Below are positions 40,987 through 49,110 of a stretch of 64,000 bases of DNA, piece after piece. Numbering within the stretch: position 1 is the stretch's first letter; every line of letters begins with the position of its first letter. Below the pieces are notes generated by a model. That model was given only the letters and a program-made list of their open reading frames with translations. It was not told where the DNA came from and ran no database searches. The DNA is from Amycolatopsis sp. CA-126428 (GTDB lineage: Bacteria > Actinomycetota > Actinomycetes > Mycobacteriales > Pseudonocardiaceae), in NCBI RefSeq assembly GCF_002904335.1, contig NZ_PPHF01000123.1, forward strand, positions 1 through 64,000. Reading direction: 5' to 3'. The position numbers were made by a program, and so were the translations under genes.

Positions 40987-41745
40987 TCAGAGCTCGATCA
41001 CGGAGTCCTCTTCCGCGACCAGCACCTCGCCACCGAACTCGCCGCGGGCCTCCTCGGCCGCCGCGGGGCGGTCGGTGCCCGGCCAGAAGTGGGTGAGCAG
41101 GAGCCGGCGGGCGGCCGCCCTCTGGGCCCAGTGGCCCGCCTCGGCCGCCGTCATCAGGTAGCGGGGCTCTCCCTCCGGTGGTGGGGTACGGAGGGTGGCG
41201 TCGCAGATGAACAGGTCGGCGTCGCGGCCGAGCTCGGCCAGTAGCGGCGAGGGTCCCGTGTCGCCGGTGTACGCCACCGTCAGGCCGGGCGCCGTGAGGC
41301 GCACGCCGAAGTTCGGCTGGTGGTGCGGGAGCGGGTACGGCGTCATGCGGAACGGTCCGACGTCGGCCGGCTCGGCGAGGTCGTGCACCTCGAACAGCGT
41401 CTCCGGGTGCGGCCGGGGCTCCATCGCCTCGAGCCGGCGGACCGTGCCGGGCGTGCAGTGCAGCGGCAGCCGTGCCGCGGGCGCGCCGGCCTGGACGGTG
41501 TAGTGCCACGCCCGCCCGAGCGCGCTCACGTCCGCGCAGTGGTCGGGGTGCTCGTGCGTCACGACGACCGCGTCGGGCAACCCGTCGCGGCAGTGCGTGA
41601 ACAGGCGCGGTGCGGCGCCGTACCCGAGGTCGAGGACCACGCGGAAGCCGTTGTGCGCGAGCAGGAATCCGGCGCAGGCGCGGCCGGCCTCCGGCCACGC
41701 GCCGCAGCTCCCCAGCACGGTCAACCGGCTCCCCGCTTCGCCCAT
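40987..41745 (-). CDS. Metallo-beta-lactamase-fold hydrolase
   Basis: 252 residues. The zinc motif HxHxDH is present as VVTHEHPDHCADV. Further ligands are H in LPHHQPNFGV, D in AYTGDTGPSP and a terminal H in LLLTHFWPGTD. The SCGAWPEAGRACAGFLL opening is typical of RNase Z/CPSF-like MBL proteins encoded near murI/rph in actinobacteria. Substrate unknown. Confidence 0.93.
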   Translation of the reverse strand: MGEAGSRLTVLGSCGAWPEAGRACAGFLLAHNGFRVVLDLGYGAAPRLFTHCRDGLPDAVVVTHEHPDHCADVSALGRAWHYTVQAGAPAARLPLHCTPGTVRRLEAMEPRPHPETLFEVHDLAEPADVGPFRMTPYPLPHHQPNFGVRLTAPGLTVAYTGDTGPSPLLAELGRDADLFICDATLRTPPPEGEPRYLMTAAEAGHWAQRAAARRLLLTHFWPGTDRPAAAEEARGEFGGEVLVAEEDSVIEL

Positions 41746-41840
41746 GCGCGGCAGTCTCGCAGAGCGAGCCCGGCTCCCCGCACCGGTTTTCGGGACCCGC
41801 TGCGCCCGGCGCCGGCTCGCCGGTCGGTAGCGTGCAACGC

Positions 41841-42650
41841 GTGCTGACCGTCTCCACCGTGAACGTCAACGGCCTTCGCGCCGCCGCCAAAAAGGGCTTC
41901 GTCGAGTGGCTCGCCGCCACGAAGGCCGACGTCGTCGCCTGCCAGGAGGTGCGGGCCGAAGCCAGTCAGCTGCCCGCCGCCGTGGTCGACCCCGAGGGGT
42001 GGTTCTCCGTGCACGCGCCTTCGGCCACGAAGGGCCGCAACGGTGTTGCCATCTACAGCCGGGTCGAGCCCGAAGAGGTGCGGATCGGCTTCGGGGAGCC
42101 CGAATTCGAAGACAGCGGGCGGTACCTCGAGGTGCACCTGCCGAACGTCGTCGTCGCGAGCCTCTACCTGCCCAGCGGGGACGTCGGCACCGAACGGCAG
42201 GACGAAAAGGAACGCTTCATGGCCGCGTTCCTGCCCTACCTCGCCGAACTGCGGGCGAAGGCCGCCGCGGCGGGGCGGGAAGCCGTCGTCGTCGGGGACT
42301 GGAACATCGCCTACGACACCGTCGACCTCAAGAACTGGCGCGGCAACCGCAAGAACTCCGGCTTCCTGCCCGAAGAACGCGCCTGGCTCGGCCGCGTCTA
42401 CACCGAGGCCGGCTACGCCGACGTCCAGCGCCGGCTCGATCCCGAAGGCCCCGGCCCGTACACCTGGTGGTCCTACCGCGGCCAGGCCTTCGACAACGAC
42501 TCCGGCTGGCGCATCGACTGCCAGCTCGCGACACCCGGCCTCGCCGAGAAGGTCGTCGACGTCGTGGTCGAACGGGCCGCCGCCTACGACCAGCGCTGGT
42601 CCGACCACGCGCCGGTCACCGCGACCTACGACATCGACTTCCGCCGCTAG
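41841..42650 (+). CDS. xth: Exodeoxyribonuclease III / AP endonuclease
   Basis: 269 residues. Repairs abasic sites and 3' blocks. Active-site residues of the ExoIII fold are visible: N in VNVNGLR, E in ACQEVRAE, GRNGVAIYSR, the D/N pair GDWNIAYDTVDLKN, and the C-terminal SDHAPV. GTG at 41841 lies 8 nt after TAGCGT (41827-41832), a leaderless promoter pattern. Divergent from the MBL gene. Confidence 0.96.
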   Translation: MLTVSTVNVNGLRAAAKKGFVEWLAATKADVVACQEVRAEASQLPAAVVDPEGWFSVHAPSATKGRNGVAIYSRVEPEEVRIGFGEPEFEDSGRYLEVHLPNVVVASLYLPSGDVGTERQDEKERFMAAFLPYLAELRAKAAAAGREAVVVGDWNIAYDTVDLKNWRGNRKNSGFLPEERAWLGRVYTEAGYADVQRRLDPEGPGPYTWWSYRGQAFDNDSGWRIDCQLATPGLAEKVVDVVVERAAAYDQRWSDHAPVTATYDIDFRR

Positions 42651-42909
42651 CTCGCTCGAACGGGTGAAGGCTCTCGAACAGGACGGGCGCCACCCGAAAT
42701 GGCCACGCTCCGGCTCCGCTCTACTCCATGTAGTAGTCCTGTCACCCGAGTGAACGCCGGGGCTGCTCGGAGCGTCCTAATAGATGAGGGCTACCCTCGC
42801 TTCCGAGTTGATCAGAACCGGCAGGTCTTGACACGCTCGGTAGTTTTCTGACCAGTAGCACGCAACGCCTCACTCGGATGGGTGAGCGTTACTCGCGGGA
42901 GGCACTCCG

Positions 42910-43287
42910 GTGCGCAACCCAGGTCGAACCCTGTTGCGGTCCACCCTGCGCGGTTTCCGCGCGGCCGTGGTGGTCGCGCTCGTCCCGGCCGGCCTGCTCC
43001 TGGCCGGCGGCGGCAGCGCGTTCGCCGCCGTCACGACGACAGCACAGGCCGATACCAACGCCGCGAGCTTCGGCGTGCTCGGCCCCGTCGGGGTGGTCGC
43101 CGTCGCGCTCGGCATCATCGGCATGACGCTGGGTGTGCTGCGCCAGCGCCGCAAGACGCGCCTGGCCGAAGCGGCCCCCGCCGTGCCGGAAGTTCCCGAC
43201 CCGGTCACGGCGATGGCCGAAGCCGTCCTCGGCGAGCCCGACATGACGCCGACGCGGCCGTTCCTCACGCCGCGCCCGAACGCCTGA
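42910..43287 (+). CDS. Small exported/membrane protein
   Basis: 125 residues. A basic start and hydrophobic segment (VVVALVPAGLLLAGGGSAFA, about 20-39) look like a signal peptide with cleavage after FAA. A second helix lies at about 57-77 (GPVGVVAVALGIIGMTLGVL), then RQRRKTR and a Pro-rich cytoplasmic tail. No family recognised. GGGAGG upstream of the GTG. 46 bp before trpS. Confidence 0.75.
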   Translation: MRNPGRTLLRSTLRGFRAAVVVALVPAGLLLAGGGSAFAAVTTTAQADTNAASFGVLGPVGVVAVALGIIGMTLGVLRQRRKTRLAEAAPAVPEVPDPVTAMAEAVLGEPDMTPTRPFLTPRPNA

Positions 43288-43333
43288 GGGCCCTCGGCGC
43301 CCGTCGCTCGTCCCGGCCTGGAAGAATCCTGAC

Positions 43334-44368
43334 GTGTCCGAAGAGCAGACCGTCGCAGCAGAGCGCCGCCCGCGGGTCCTGTCCGGGATCCAGCCCACCG
43401 CCGACTCGTTCCACCTCGGCAACTACCTCGGCGCGCTGCGCCAGTGGGTGAAGCTGCAGGACACGCACGAAACGTTCTACAGCGTGGTCGACCTGCACGC
43501 GATCACCGTCGAGCAGGACCCGAAGGTGCTGCGGCAGCGCACCCGCGTTTCGGCCGCCCAGCTGCTCGCCATCGGCATCGACCCGCAGCGCAGCGCCCTG
43601 TTCGTGCAGAGCCACGTCCCGGAGCACGCCCAGCTGAGCTGGGTGCTGGAGTGCCAGACGGGCTTCGGTGAGGCCGGCCGGATGACGCAGTTCAAGGACA
43701 AGTCGGCGAAGCAGGGCTCCGACCGCTCCAGCGTCGGCCTGTTCACCTACCCGGTCCTGCAGGCGGCGGACATCCTGCTGTACCGGGCGGACGCCGTTCC
43801 GGTCGGCGAGGACCAGCGCCAGCACCTGGAGCTGACGCGCGACCTCGCGCAGCGCTTCAACAACCGGCTGGGCAAGACGTTCGTGGTGCCGGAGCCGTAC
43901 ATCATTAAGGATACGGCGAAGATCTACGACCTGCAGGAACCGACGGCCAAGATGAGCAAGTCGGCGTCGAACGTCAACGGGATCATCGAGCTGCTCGAAG
44001 ACCCGAAGCGCTCGGCGAAGAAGATCCGTTCGGCGGTCACCGACACGGGCCGCGAGGTCAAGTTCGACGTCGAGAACAAGGCGGGCGTCTCGAACCTGCT
44101 GACGATCTACTCGGCCCTGACCGACCGCACGATCCCGGACCTCGAAGCGGCGTACGAGGGCAAGGGCTACGGCGACCTGAAGAAGGACCTCGGTGAGGTG
44201 TTCATCGAGTGGGTGACCCCGATCCAGGACCGCGCGAAGTCCTATTTGGACGATGTGGCGGAGCTGGACAAGGTCCTCGCCGCGGGTGCCGAACGCGCCC
44301 GCGAGGTGGCGTCGAAGACGCTCGCGAAGACGTACCAGCGGATCGGGTTCCTGCCGCCGGTGCGGTGA
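43334..44368 (+). CDS. trpS: Tryptophanyl-tRNA synthetase
   Basis: 344 residues, class Ic synthetase. The HIGH motif is FHLGNYLGALRQW at about 28-40. The KMSKS loop is intact (PTAKMSKSASN). GIQPTADS and VGEDQRQHLELTRD are TrpS signatures. GTG start. Followed with a 4-nt overlap (GTGA) by a truncated kinase, then by YihY; trpS beside a YihY gene is conserved in mycobacteria. Confidence 0.97.
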   Translation: MSEEQTVAAERRPRVLSGIQPTADSFHLGNYLGALRQWVKLQDTHETFYSVVDLHAITVEQDPKVLRQRTRVSAAQLLAIGIDPQRSALFVQSHVPEHAQLSWVLECQTGFGEAGRMTQFKDKSAKQGSDRSSVGLFTYPVLQAADILLYRADAVPVGEDQRQHLELTRDLAQRFNNRLGKTFVVPEPYIIKDTAKIYDLQEPTAKMSKSASNVNGIIELLEDPKRSAKKIRSAVTDTGREVKFDVENKAGVSNLLTIYSALTDRTIPDLEAAYEGKGYGDLKKDLGEVFIEWVTPIQDRAKSYLDDVAELDKVLAAGAERAREVASKTLAKTYQRIGFLPPVR

Positions 44369-44907
44369 AGCTGATCCTGCTCAACGGCCCGCCGGGCAGC
44401 GGCAAGTCGACACTCGCCCGGCGCTACGCCGCCGACCACCCACCGGCACTGGCCCTGGACGTGGACCGCATCCGCGCCATGATCGGCGGCCGGCGTGCGT
44501 CCCCGGGCGAAGCCGGCCTGCTGGCGCGGGACATCGCGGCGGCGGCCGCGCGCACGCACCTCGGCGCGGGGCACGACGTGGTGGTGCCGCAGCTGGTGGT
44601 TCGCGCGGGCTTTCCCGAACGCCTCGAAGCCCTGGCGAGCGAATGCGGGGCGAGCTTCCACGAGGTTGTGCTGCCGAGGGCCGGGGCGCAGACCCGAAAC
44701 TCCCCCGCCCTCCCTGGGGGGCGTGCCCAAGTCCAGTCTATCGGCGCCCACCGACGAACCCGGTCTTCCCGGCCGGAAACGAGCTGCCTGTCCACATCCG
44801 GTCGACGTTGTGGACAACCGCCGGGCGGGCACTGTGTGGACCATGAAGGGAAGCTGACCTCCCCCGTGCCAGCCGCTCGCGTTGCGGGGTTCACCAAGCG
44901 TGGTTAG
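44365..44907 (+). pseudogene. AAA/P-loop kinase fragment, 3' end degraded
   Basis: The first ~110 codons encode a convincing small P-loop kinase: KLILLNGPPGSGKSTLARRY (Walker A), ALALDVDRIRAMIGG, and AAARTHLGAGHDVVVPQLVV. After about 44690 the reading frame turns into Ser/Arg/Pro-rich sequence (TRNSPALPGGRAQVQSIGAH) with none of the expected lid or base-binding residues, until a stop at 44905. So the 3' half was replaced or frameshifted. GTG overlaps the trpS stop. Could be expressed as a shortened protein, but is probably non-functional. Confidence 0.6.
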
Positions 44908-44916
44908 CGTTTCACG

Positions 44917-45927
44917 GTGGCGAATGAAGAGAAGGAAAAGCTCCTGCCGCGGCTGCGGCGGAAGTACCCGTGGCTCGATCACCTCATCCGGGCCAACGAC
45001 GCCTTCACCGAGCGGTACGGCAACCACTACGCCGCTGCCATCACCTACTTCAGTGTTCTTTCCGTCTTTCCGCTGTTCATGGTGGCCTTCGCCGTGGTCG
45101 GGCTCGTCGTCAACCACGACCAGACGATCATCACGAAGATCACCGACGGTATCAACAACTCCGTGCCCGAAGGCCTCAAAGACCTCGTCAACGGCATCGT
45201 CAAGGGCGCGCTCGACTCCGGCGGCGGGATCGGGATCTTCGGTCTGCTCATCGCCCTCTACTCCGGCATCGGCTGGATGTCGAACCTGCGGGACGCGCTC
45301 ACCGCGCAGTGGGGCCAGGAAAAGCAGCCGCAGCCGCTCGTCAAGCAGACGCTCAAGGACTTCGTCGCGCTGATCGGGCTCGGCGTCGCGCTCGTTGTCT
45401 CCTTCGCGCTGACCGCGGTCGGCGGCGGGGTCGGGCAGTTCCTGCTCGAGCTCGTCGGGCTCGAGCACGCCACCTGGGCGATCGTCCTGCTTCGCGGGGC
45501 CACCATCGTGCTCGGACTGGCCGCGAACACCCTCGTCTTCCTCTGGGTCATCGCCCGGCTGCCCCGGGAGCAGGTCGCGCTGCGCAGTGCCGTCAAGGGT
45601 GCGGTGGTCGCCGCCGTCGGGTTCGTCATCCTGCAGCAGGTCGGCTCGCTCTACCTGGCCAGTGTCACGAAGTCGCCGTCGGCCGCGCTGTTCGGGCCCG
45701 TCATCGGTCTGCTCGTGTTCGCGAACCTCGTTTCGCGCTTCCTGCTACTCATCACCGCGTGGACGGCCACCGCGAAGGAGAACGAACGCAAGGTCATCGC
45801 GCCCCCGCCGCCGGTGCGGCTCGAGCAGAGCGTCACCGTGCAGCGCGGACCGGGCCTCGGCACCGTCGCGAGCGCCTTCGGTGCCGGCGCGCTGCTGGCG
45901 TGGCTGGGTGGCCGCCGCAAGTCTTGA
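44917..45927 (+). CDS. YihY/virulence-factor BrkB family membrane protein
   Basis: 336 residues, six membrane helices. YGNHYAAAITYFSVLSVFPL is the family hallmark, followed by LYSGIGWMSNLRDALTAQWG and RGATIVLGLAANTLVFLWVI. The C-terminus has a soluble segment and a final helix with GGRRKS. Role unknown in spite of the old name RNase BN. GTG at 44917 follows TAGCGT by 7 nt (leaderless pattern). Same trpS-adjacent position as mycobacterial Rv3335c. Confidence 0.93.
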   Translation: MANEEKEKLLPRLRRKYPWLDHLIRANDAFTERYGNHYAAAITYFSVLSVFPLFMVAFAVVGLVVNHDQTIITKITDGINNSVPEGLKDLVNGIVKGALDSGGGIGIFGLLIALYSGIGWMSNLRDALTAQWGQEKQPQPLVKQTLKDFVALIGLGVALVVSFALTAVGGGVGQFLLELVGLEHATWAIVLLRGATIVLGLAANTLVFLWVIARLPREQVALRSAVKGAVVAAVGFVILQQVGSLYLASVTKSPSAALFGPVIGLLVFANLVSRFLLLITAWTATAKENERKVIAPPPPVRLEQSVTVQRGPGLGTVASAFGAGALLAWLGGRRKS

Positions 45928-45952
45928 CAGCCGGCCGTCCGGTAAAGAAACT
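45924..45952 (+). promoter_or_regulatory. Promoter of the flavoprotein-hxlR operon
   Basis: TTGACA at 45924-45929, a 17-bp spacer, then GAAACT at 45947-45952. The -35 is consensus; the -10 is weak. Confidence 0.5.
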
Positions 45953-45976
45953 GAACCGGTAAGAAATCTGAACCGG
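45941..45976 (+). repeat. Direct repeat overlapping the promoter
   Basis: GGTAAAGAAACTGAACCGG and GGTAAGAAATCTGAACCGG follow each other, sharing a few bases, directly between the -35 and the ribosome site. Probable binding site for the HxlR protein encoded downstream. Confidence 0.6.
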
Positions 45977-45985
45977 AGGGGTTTC

Positions 45986-47095
45986 GTGCTGCTGGACGCC
46001 GCCCGCGAGTGTGCCGACCTCGCCAAGACCCTCGCGCCCGTCACCGAGCGGCAGCGTGCGTTGCCGCCCGAACTGGTCGCCAAGCTGACCGGCGCCCAGC
46101 TGTTCCGCACCGGCGTCCCCGGGTACCTCGGCGGTCCCGAAGCCCCGCCGGCCGTCAGCCTCGAAACCGCCGAGACGGTCGCGCGCGGGGACGCCTCGGC
46201 CGGCTGGTGCGTCTCGATCGCCGTGACGAGCAGCCTGCTTTCGGCCTACGCCCCGCGGAAATGCGCCGAGGAGGTCTTCGGAGACCCGCGCACGGTCGCC
46301 GCCGGCGTCTGGGCGCCGCGCGGGACCGGCAAGAAGGTCGACGGCGGGTACGTCGTCTCCGGCCGGTGGGCGTTCTGCAGCGGCATCCCGCACGCCGACT
46401 GGCTCTTCGCCGGGTTCGTCCATGAACAGGCCCTCTACGTCGCCGCGTTGCCGAAGGCCGAGATCGAAGTGCTCGACACCTGGCACACCAACGGCCTGCG
46501 CGGGACCGGCAGCCACGACTGCGTCGCCGGCGAACTGTTCGTCCCGGAGCACCGCGTCTTCTCGGTGATGGCCGGCCCGCCCGCGGAAGCCGTTGCGCTG
46601 CACCGGTTTCCGCTCTTCGGCTTCTTCGCGCTGTCGGTCGCGGCCGCGGCGCTGGGCAACGCGCGCGGTGCGATCGACGACCTCGTCGAGCTCGCCTCGG
46701 CGCGCCAACCGCTCGGCTCCAGCCGGTCGCTCGCCGAGCGGTCGGGGACCCAGGCCGCCGTCGCGGAGGCCGAAGCGGCCCTGCGTGCGGCCCGGCTGCT
46801 GTTCTACAGCAGCATCGACGACGCCTGGCGGGCCGCGCAGGGCACCGAACCGGTGCCGGACGCGCTCAAGCTGGGCCTCCGGCTGGCCGCGACGCACGTG
46901 ACGCGCACGGCCGCGAAGGTCGCCGAAAGCATGTACGACCTCGGCGGTGGCTCGGCGATCTACGAGACTTCGCCGCTGCAGCGCCGGTTCCGCGACGCGC
47001 ACACCGCGACCGCGCACTTCCAGGTCAACCCGGCCAGCTACGAACTTCCCGGCAAGCTCCTGCTGGGGGTCCCGGCCCGGACGGAACAGCTGTGA
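45986..47095 (+). CDS. Acyl-CoA dehydrogenase-like flavoprotein (monooxygenase type)
   Basis: 369 residues. Acyl-CoA dehydrogenase fold with ARGDASAGWCVSIAVTSSLL, GRWAFCSGIPHADW and the FPLFGFFALSVAAAALGNAR helix. It lacks the classical catalytic Glu pattern and is closer to the HsaA/DszC flavin-dependent monooxygenase group with a C-terminal Acyl-CoA_dh_2 domain. Natural substrate unknown. GGAGGGG precedes the GTG. Stop overlaps the hxlR start (GTGA), so the regulator is in the same transcript. Confidence 0.9.
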   Translation: MLLDAARECADLAKTLAPVTERQRALPPELVAKLTGAQLFRTGVPGYLGGPEAPPAVSLETAETVARGDASAGWCVSIAVTSSLLSAYAPRKCAEEVFGDPRTVAAGVWAPRGTGKKVDGGYVVSGRWAFCSGIPHADWLFAGFVHEQALYVAALPKAEIEVLDTWHTNGLRGTGSHDCVAGELFVPEHRVFSVMAGPPAEAVALHRFPLFGFFALSVAAAALGNARGAIDDLVELASARQPLGSSRSLAERSGTQAAVAEAEAALRAARLLFYSSIDDAWRAAQGTEPVPDALKLGLRLAATHVTRTAAKVAESMYDLGGGSAIYETSPLQRRFRDAHTATAHFQVNPASYELPGKLLLGVPARTEQL

Positions 47096-47523
47096 TCGGC
47101 CACCGGTTCACGGCGGACTCCGTCAGCCGCGCGCTCGACCTGGTCGGCGAGCGGTGGAGCCTGCTCATCCTGCGCGAGACCTTCTTCGGCGTGCGCCGCT
47201 ACGGCGAGTTCGCGCGCAACCTGGCCATCCCGCGCCCGACGTTGTCCGCGCGGCTGAAGACCCTCGTCGACGCCGGCGTGCTCGAGCGCGTCGACCCGGT
47301 GCCGGAGTACGTGCTGACCGCCGCCGGGCGGGACCTCTTCGGCGCCGTCGTCACGCTCATGCAGTGGGGCGACCAGCACCTCGCCGGACCGGAGGGACCG
47401 CCGATCCTCCTGCGGCACCACGACTGCGGCGAGATCGCCGGGACGTTCGTGGCCTGCGCGCACTGCGGCGGCGCGATCACCACCGACCGGGTGACGCCGG
47501 AGCCGGGGCCCGGTTTCCGCTAG
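47092..47523 (+). CDS. HxlR-family winged-helix regulator
   Basis: 143 residues. The HxlR core is clear: ALDLVGERWSLLILRETFFG, RRYGEFARNLAIPRPTLSAR and LKTLVDAGVLERV. The C-terminal tail contains a possible metal site HDCGE...CAHCGG. Probably controls its own operon through the direct repeats at 45941. Its TAG shares CTAG with the convergent carboxypeptidase gene. Confidence 0.94.
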   Translation: MIGHRFTADSVSRALDLVGERWSLLILRETFFGVRRYGEFARNLAIPRPTLSARLKTLVDAGVLERVDPVPEYVLTAAGRDLFGAVVTLMQWGDQHLAGPEGPPILLRHHDCGEIAGTFVACAHCGGAITTDRVTPEPGPGFR

Positions 47524-48764
47524 CTCGCGGCCTTCTTGCGCTGGTGCCCGACCACGAACCCGCCGAGGATGATCAGGAACACCACCAGGGTGAGGATCCA
47601 GCCGGTGACGCCGAACGGGTCATCCTTGGCCGCCGGCGCGGCCGCCGACGTGCCGCCGTTGCCGGTGCCGCCGTCGGCGAGCACGGACGGATCGCCGTTC
47701 GACGGGGCCGCGGCGGGCGGCCGGTAGGTGATCTGGCCGACCGGCGCGGCGCGGTCGTCCTCCAGCGCGAAGCCGTAGTCGAGCAGCTTCGCCGCCTGGT
47801 CGACCACCTTGGTCGGCTTCTGCTCCGCCCGCAGCATGACGACCGCGAGGCGCTTACCCTTGCGCTGCGCCGCGCCGACGTACGTGTGGCGCGCGTCGTC
47901 GGTGAAGCCGGTCTTGCCGCCGAGGAAACCGGGGTAGACGCCGAGCAGCTTGTTGTCGTTGAAGATCGGGATGGCCGGCTTCCCGCCGGCCGGCGGGAAC
48001 TCGAAGTTCTTCGTCCCGACGACCTTCGCGAACTCCGGCTGCTTCATCGCGTAGTTGAAGATCAGGCTGAGGTCGTAGGCCGAGGTCGACATGCCCGGCC
48101 CGTCCAGGCCCGACGGCGTCGCGGCGCGCGTGTCCAGCGCGCCGATCTTCGCCGCCAGCGCGTTCATCTTCACCACCGCGGAGTCGGCCCCGCCGAGCGC
48201 CGTGGCGAACGCGTGCGCGACGTCGTTGCCCGAGTGCATCAGCAGGCCGTGCAGCAGCTGGTCGACGGTGTACTGGCCGCCGGCGACGAGGCCGACGCAG
48301 GTGCACTCCTGCTCCGCGTCCTCCTTCGTCGCGACGATCGTCTGCTGCGGGTCCAGCTGGGTGACGACGACCAGCGCAAGCAGCGTCTTGATCAGCGACG
48401 CGGGCCGCTGCCGGGCGTGCGGGTCCTTCGCCGCGACGACCGCGCCGGTGTCGAGGTCCTGCACCAGCCACGACGCCGCGGTGTTGCCGTCCGGCGGGTT
48501 GAGCGCGCCGTCCGGGGTGACCAGGCCGCACTCGGCCATCCGGTTGCCGCCGACCGGGACCGCGGGCACGGCCAGCGGCGCCGGGGCCGGCTTGCCCGGC
48601 GCGGGCTTCTCCGACGTGTCGACCGGCGGCGGCGGAGCCTGGCGGTTCGCGCACTGGCCCTGCTGCGGCGCGGCGGCGGCCAGCGCCGGGGTGCTCAGGG
48701 CCAGGAGGGCGGCGGCGAGCGTCGTCGTGAAGACCTTGAGCGACCGGGAGACAACAGAGTGCAC
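47520..48764 (-). CDS. D-alanyl-D-alanine carboxypeptidase (PBP, S11)
   Basis: 414 residues. Signal peptide in residues 1-32, then a Pro-rich linker. Penicillin-binding motifs: SxxK as S123LIK126, SGN at 178-180, and KTG at 284-286. It trims the terminal D-Ala of peptidoglycan stem peptides. A C-terminal helix (GVTGWILTLVVFLIILGGF) and basic tail (HQRKKAAS) anchor it to the membrane. Comparable to mycobacterial DacB1. Confidence 0.95.
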   Translation of the reverse strand: MHSVVSRSLKVFTTTLAAALLALSTPALAAAAPQQGQCANRQAPPPPVDTSEKPAPGKPAPAPLAVPAVPVGGNRMAECGLVTPDGALNPPDGNTAASWLVQDLDTGAVVAAKDPHARQRPASLIKTLLALVVVTQLDPQQTIVATKEDAEQECTCVGLVAGGQYTVDQLLHGLLMHSGNDVAHAFATALGGADSAVVKMNALAAKIGALDTRAATPSGLDGPGMSTSAYDLSLIFNYAMKQPEFAKVVGTKNFEFPPAGGKPAIPIFNDNKLLGVYPGFLGGKTGFTDDARHTYVGAAQRKGKRLAVVMLRAEQKPTKVVDQAAKLLDYGFALEDDRAAPVGQITYRPPAAAPSNGDPSVLADGGTGNGGTSAAAPAAKDDPFGVTGWILTLVVFLIILGGFVVGHQRKKAAS

Positions 48765-48807
48765 CCACGCAATCTAGCGCCGCGGCCCGCGTCGCATACT
48801 CAGGGGC

Positions 48808-49047
48808 ATGCGCATTTCACGCGGCACCTCGCTGTTCCTGCTGGCCTTCGGTGTGTGGTCGTGGATCATCTGGATCACCTTCGCCAAGAACCTGTGGGAC
48901 AGCGACCGGGCCTGGACCCCCGACGGCTCGCCCACCGCGTACTTCGTGGTGCACGCCGTGCTGACGGTCGTGTCGTTCGTGCTGGGCACGATCATCGGCG
49001 TGCTGGGCTGGCGTGGCGTGCGCGCCACTTCGCGCGTCTCCTCCTGA
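48808..49047 (+). CDS. SCO4848-family small membrane protein
   Basis: 79 residues, two helices: GTSLFLLAFGVWSWIIWITF and VHAVLTVVSFVLGTIIGVLG. The family is named for its Streptomyces coelicolor member; function unknown, and often encoded next to a D,D-carboxypeptidase gene, as here (divergent, 43 bp). Confidence 0.85.
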   Translation: MRISRGTSLFLLAFGVWSWIIWITFAKNLWDSDRAWTPDGSPTAYFVVHAVLTVVSFVLGTIIGVLGWRGVRATSRVSS

Positions 49048-49110
49048 CTTTGGTCGGTGGCGCGGCCTCCGGGGCCGGTTTAGGTTGACGCCACAGACCC
49101 TGGAGGTGGA

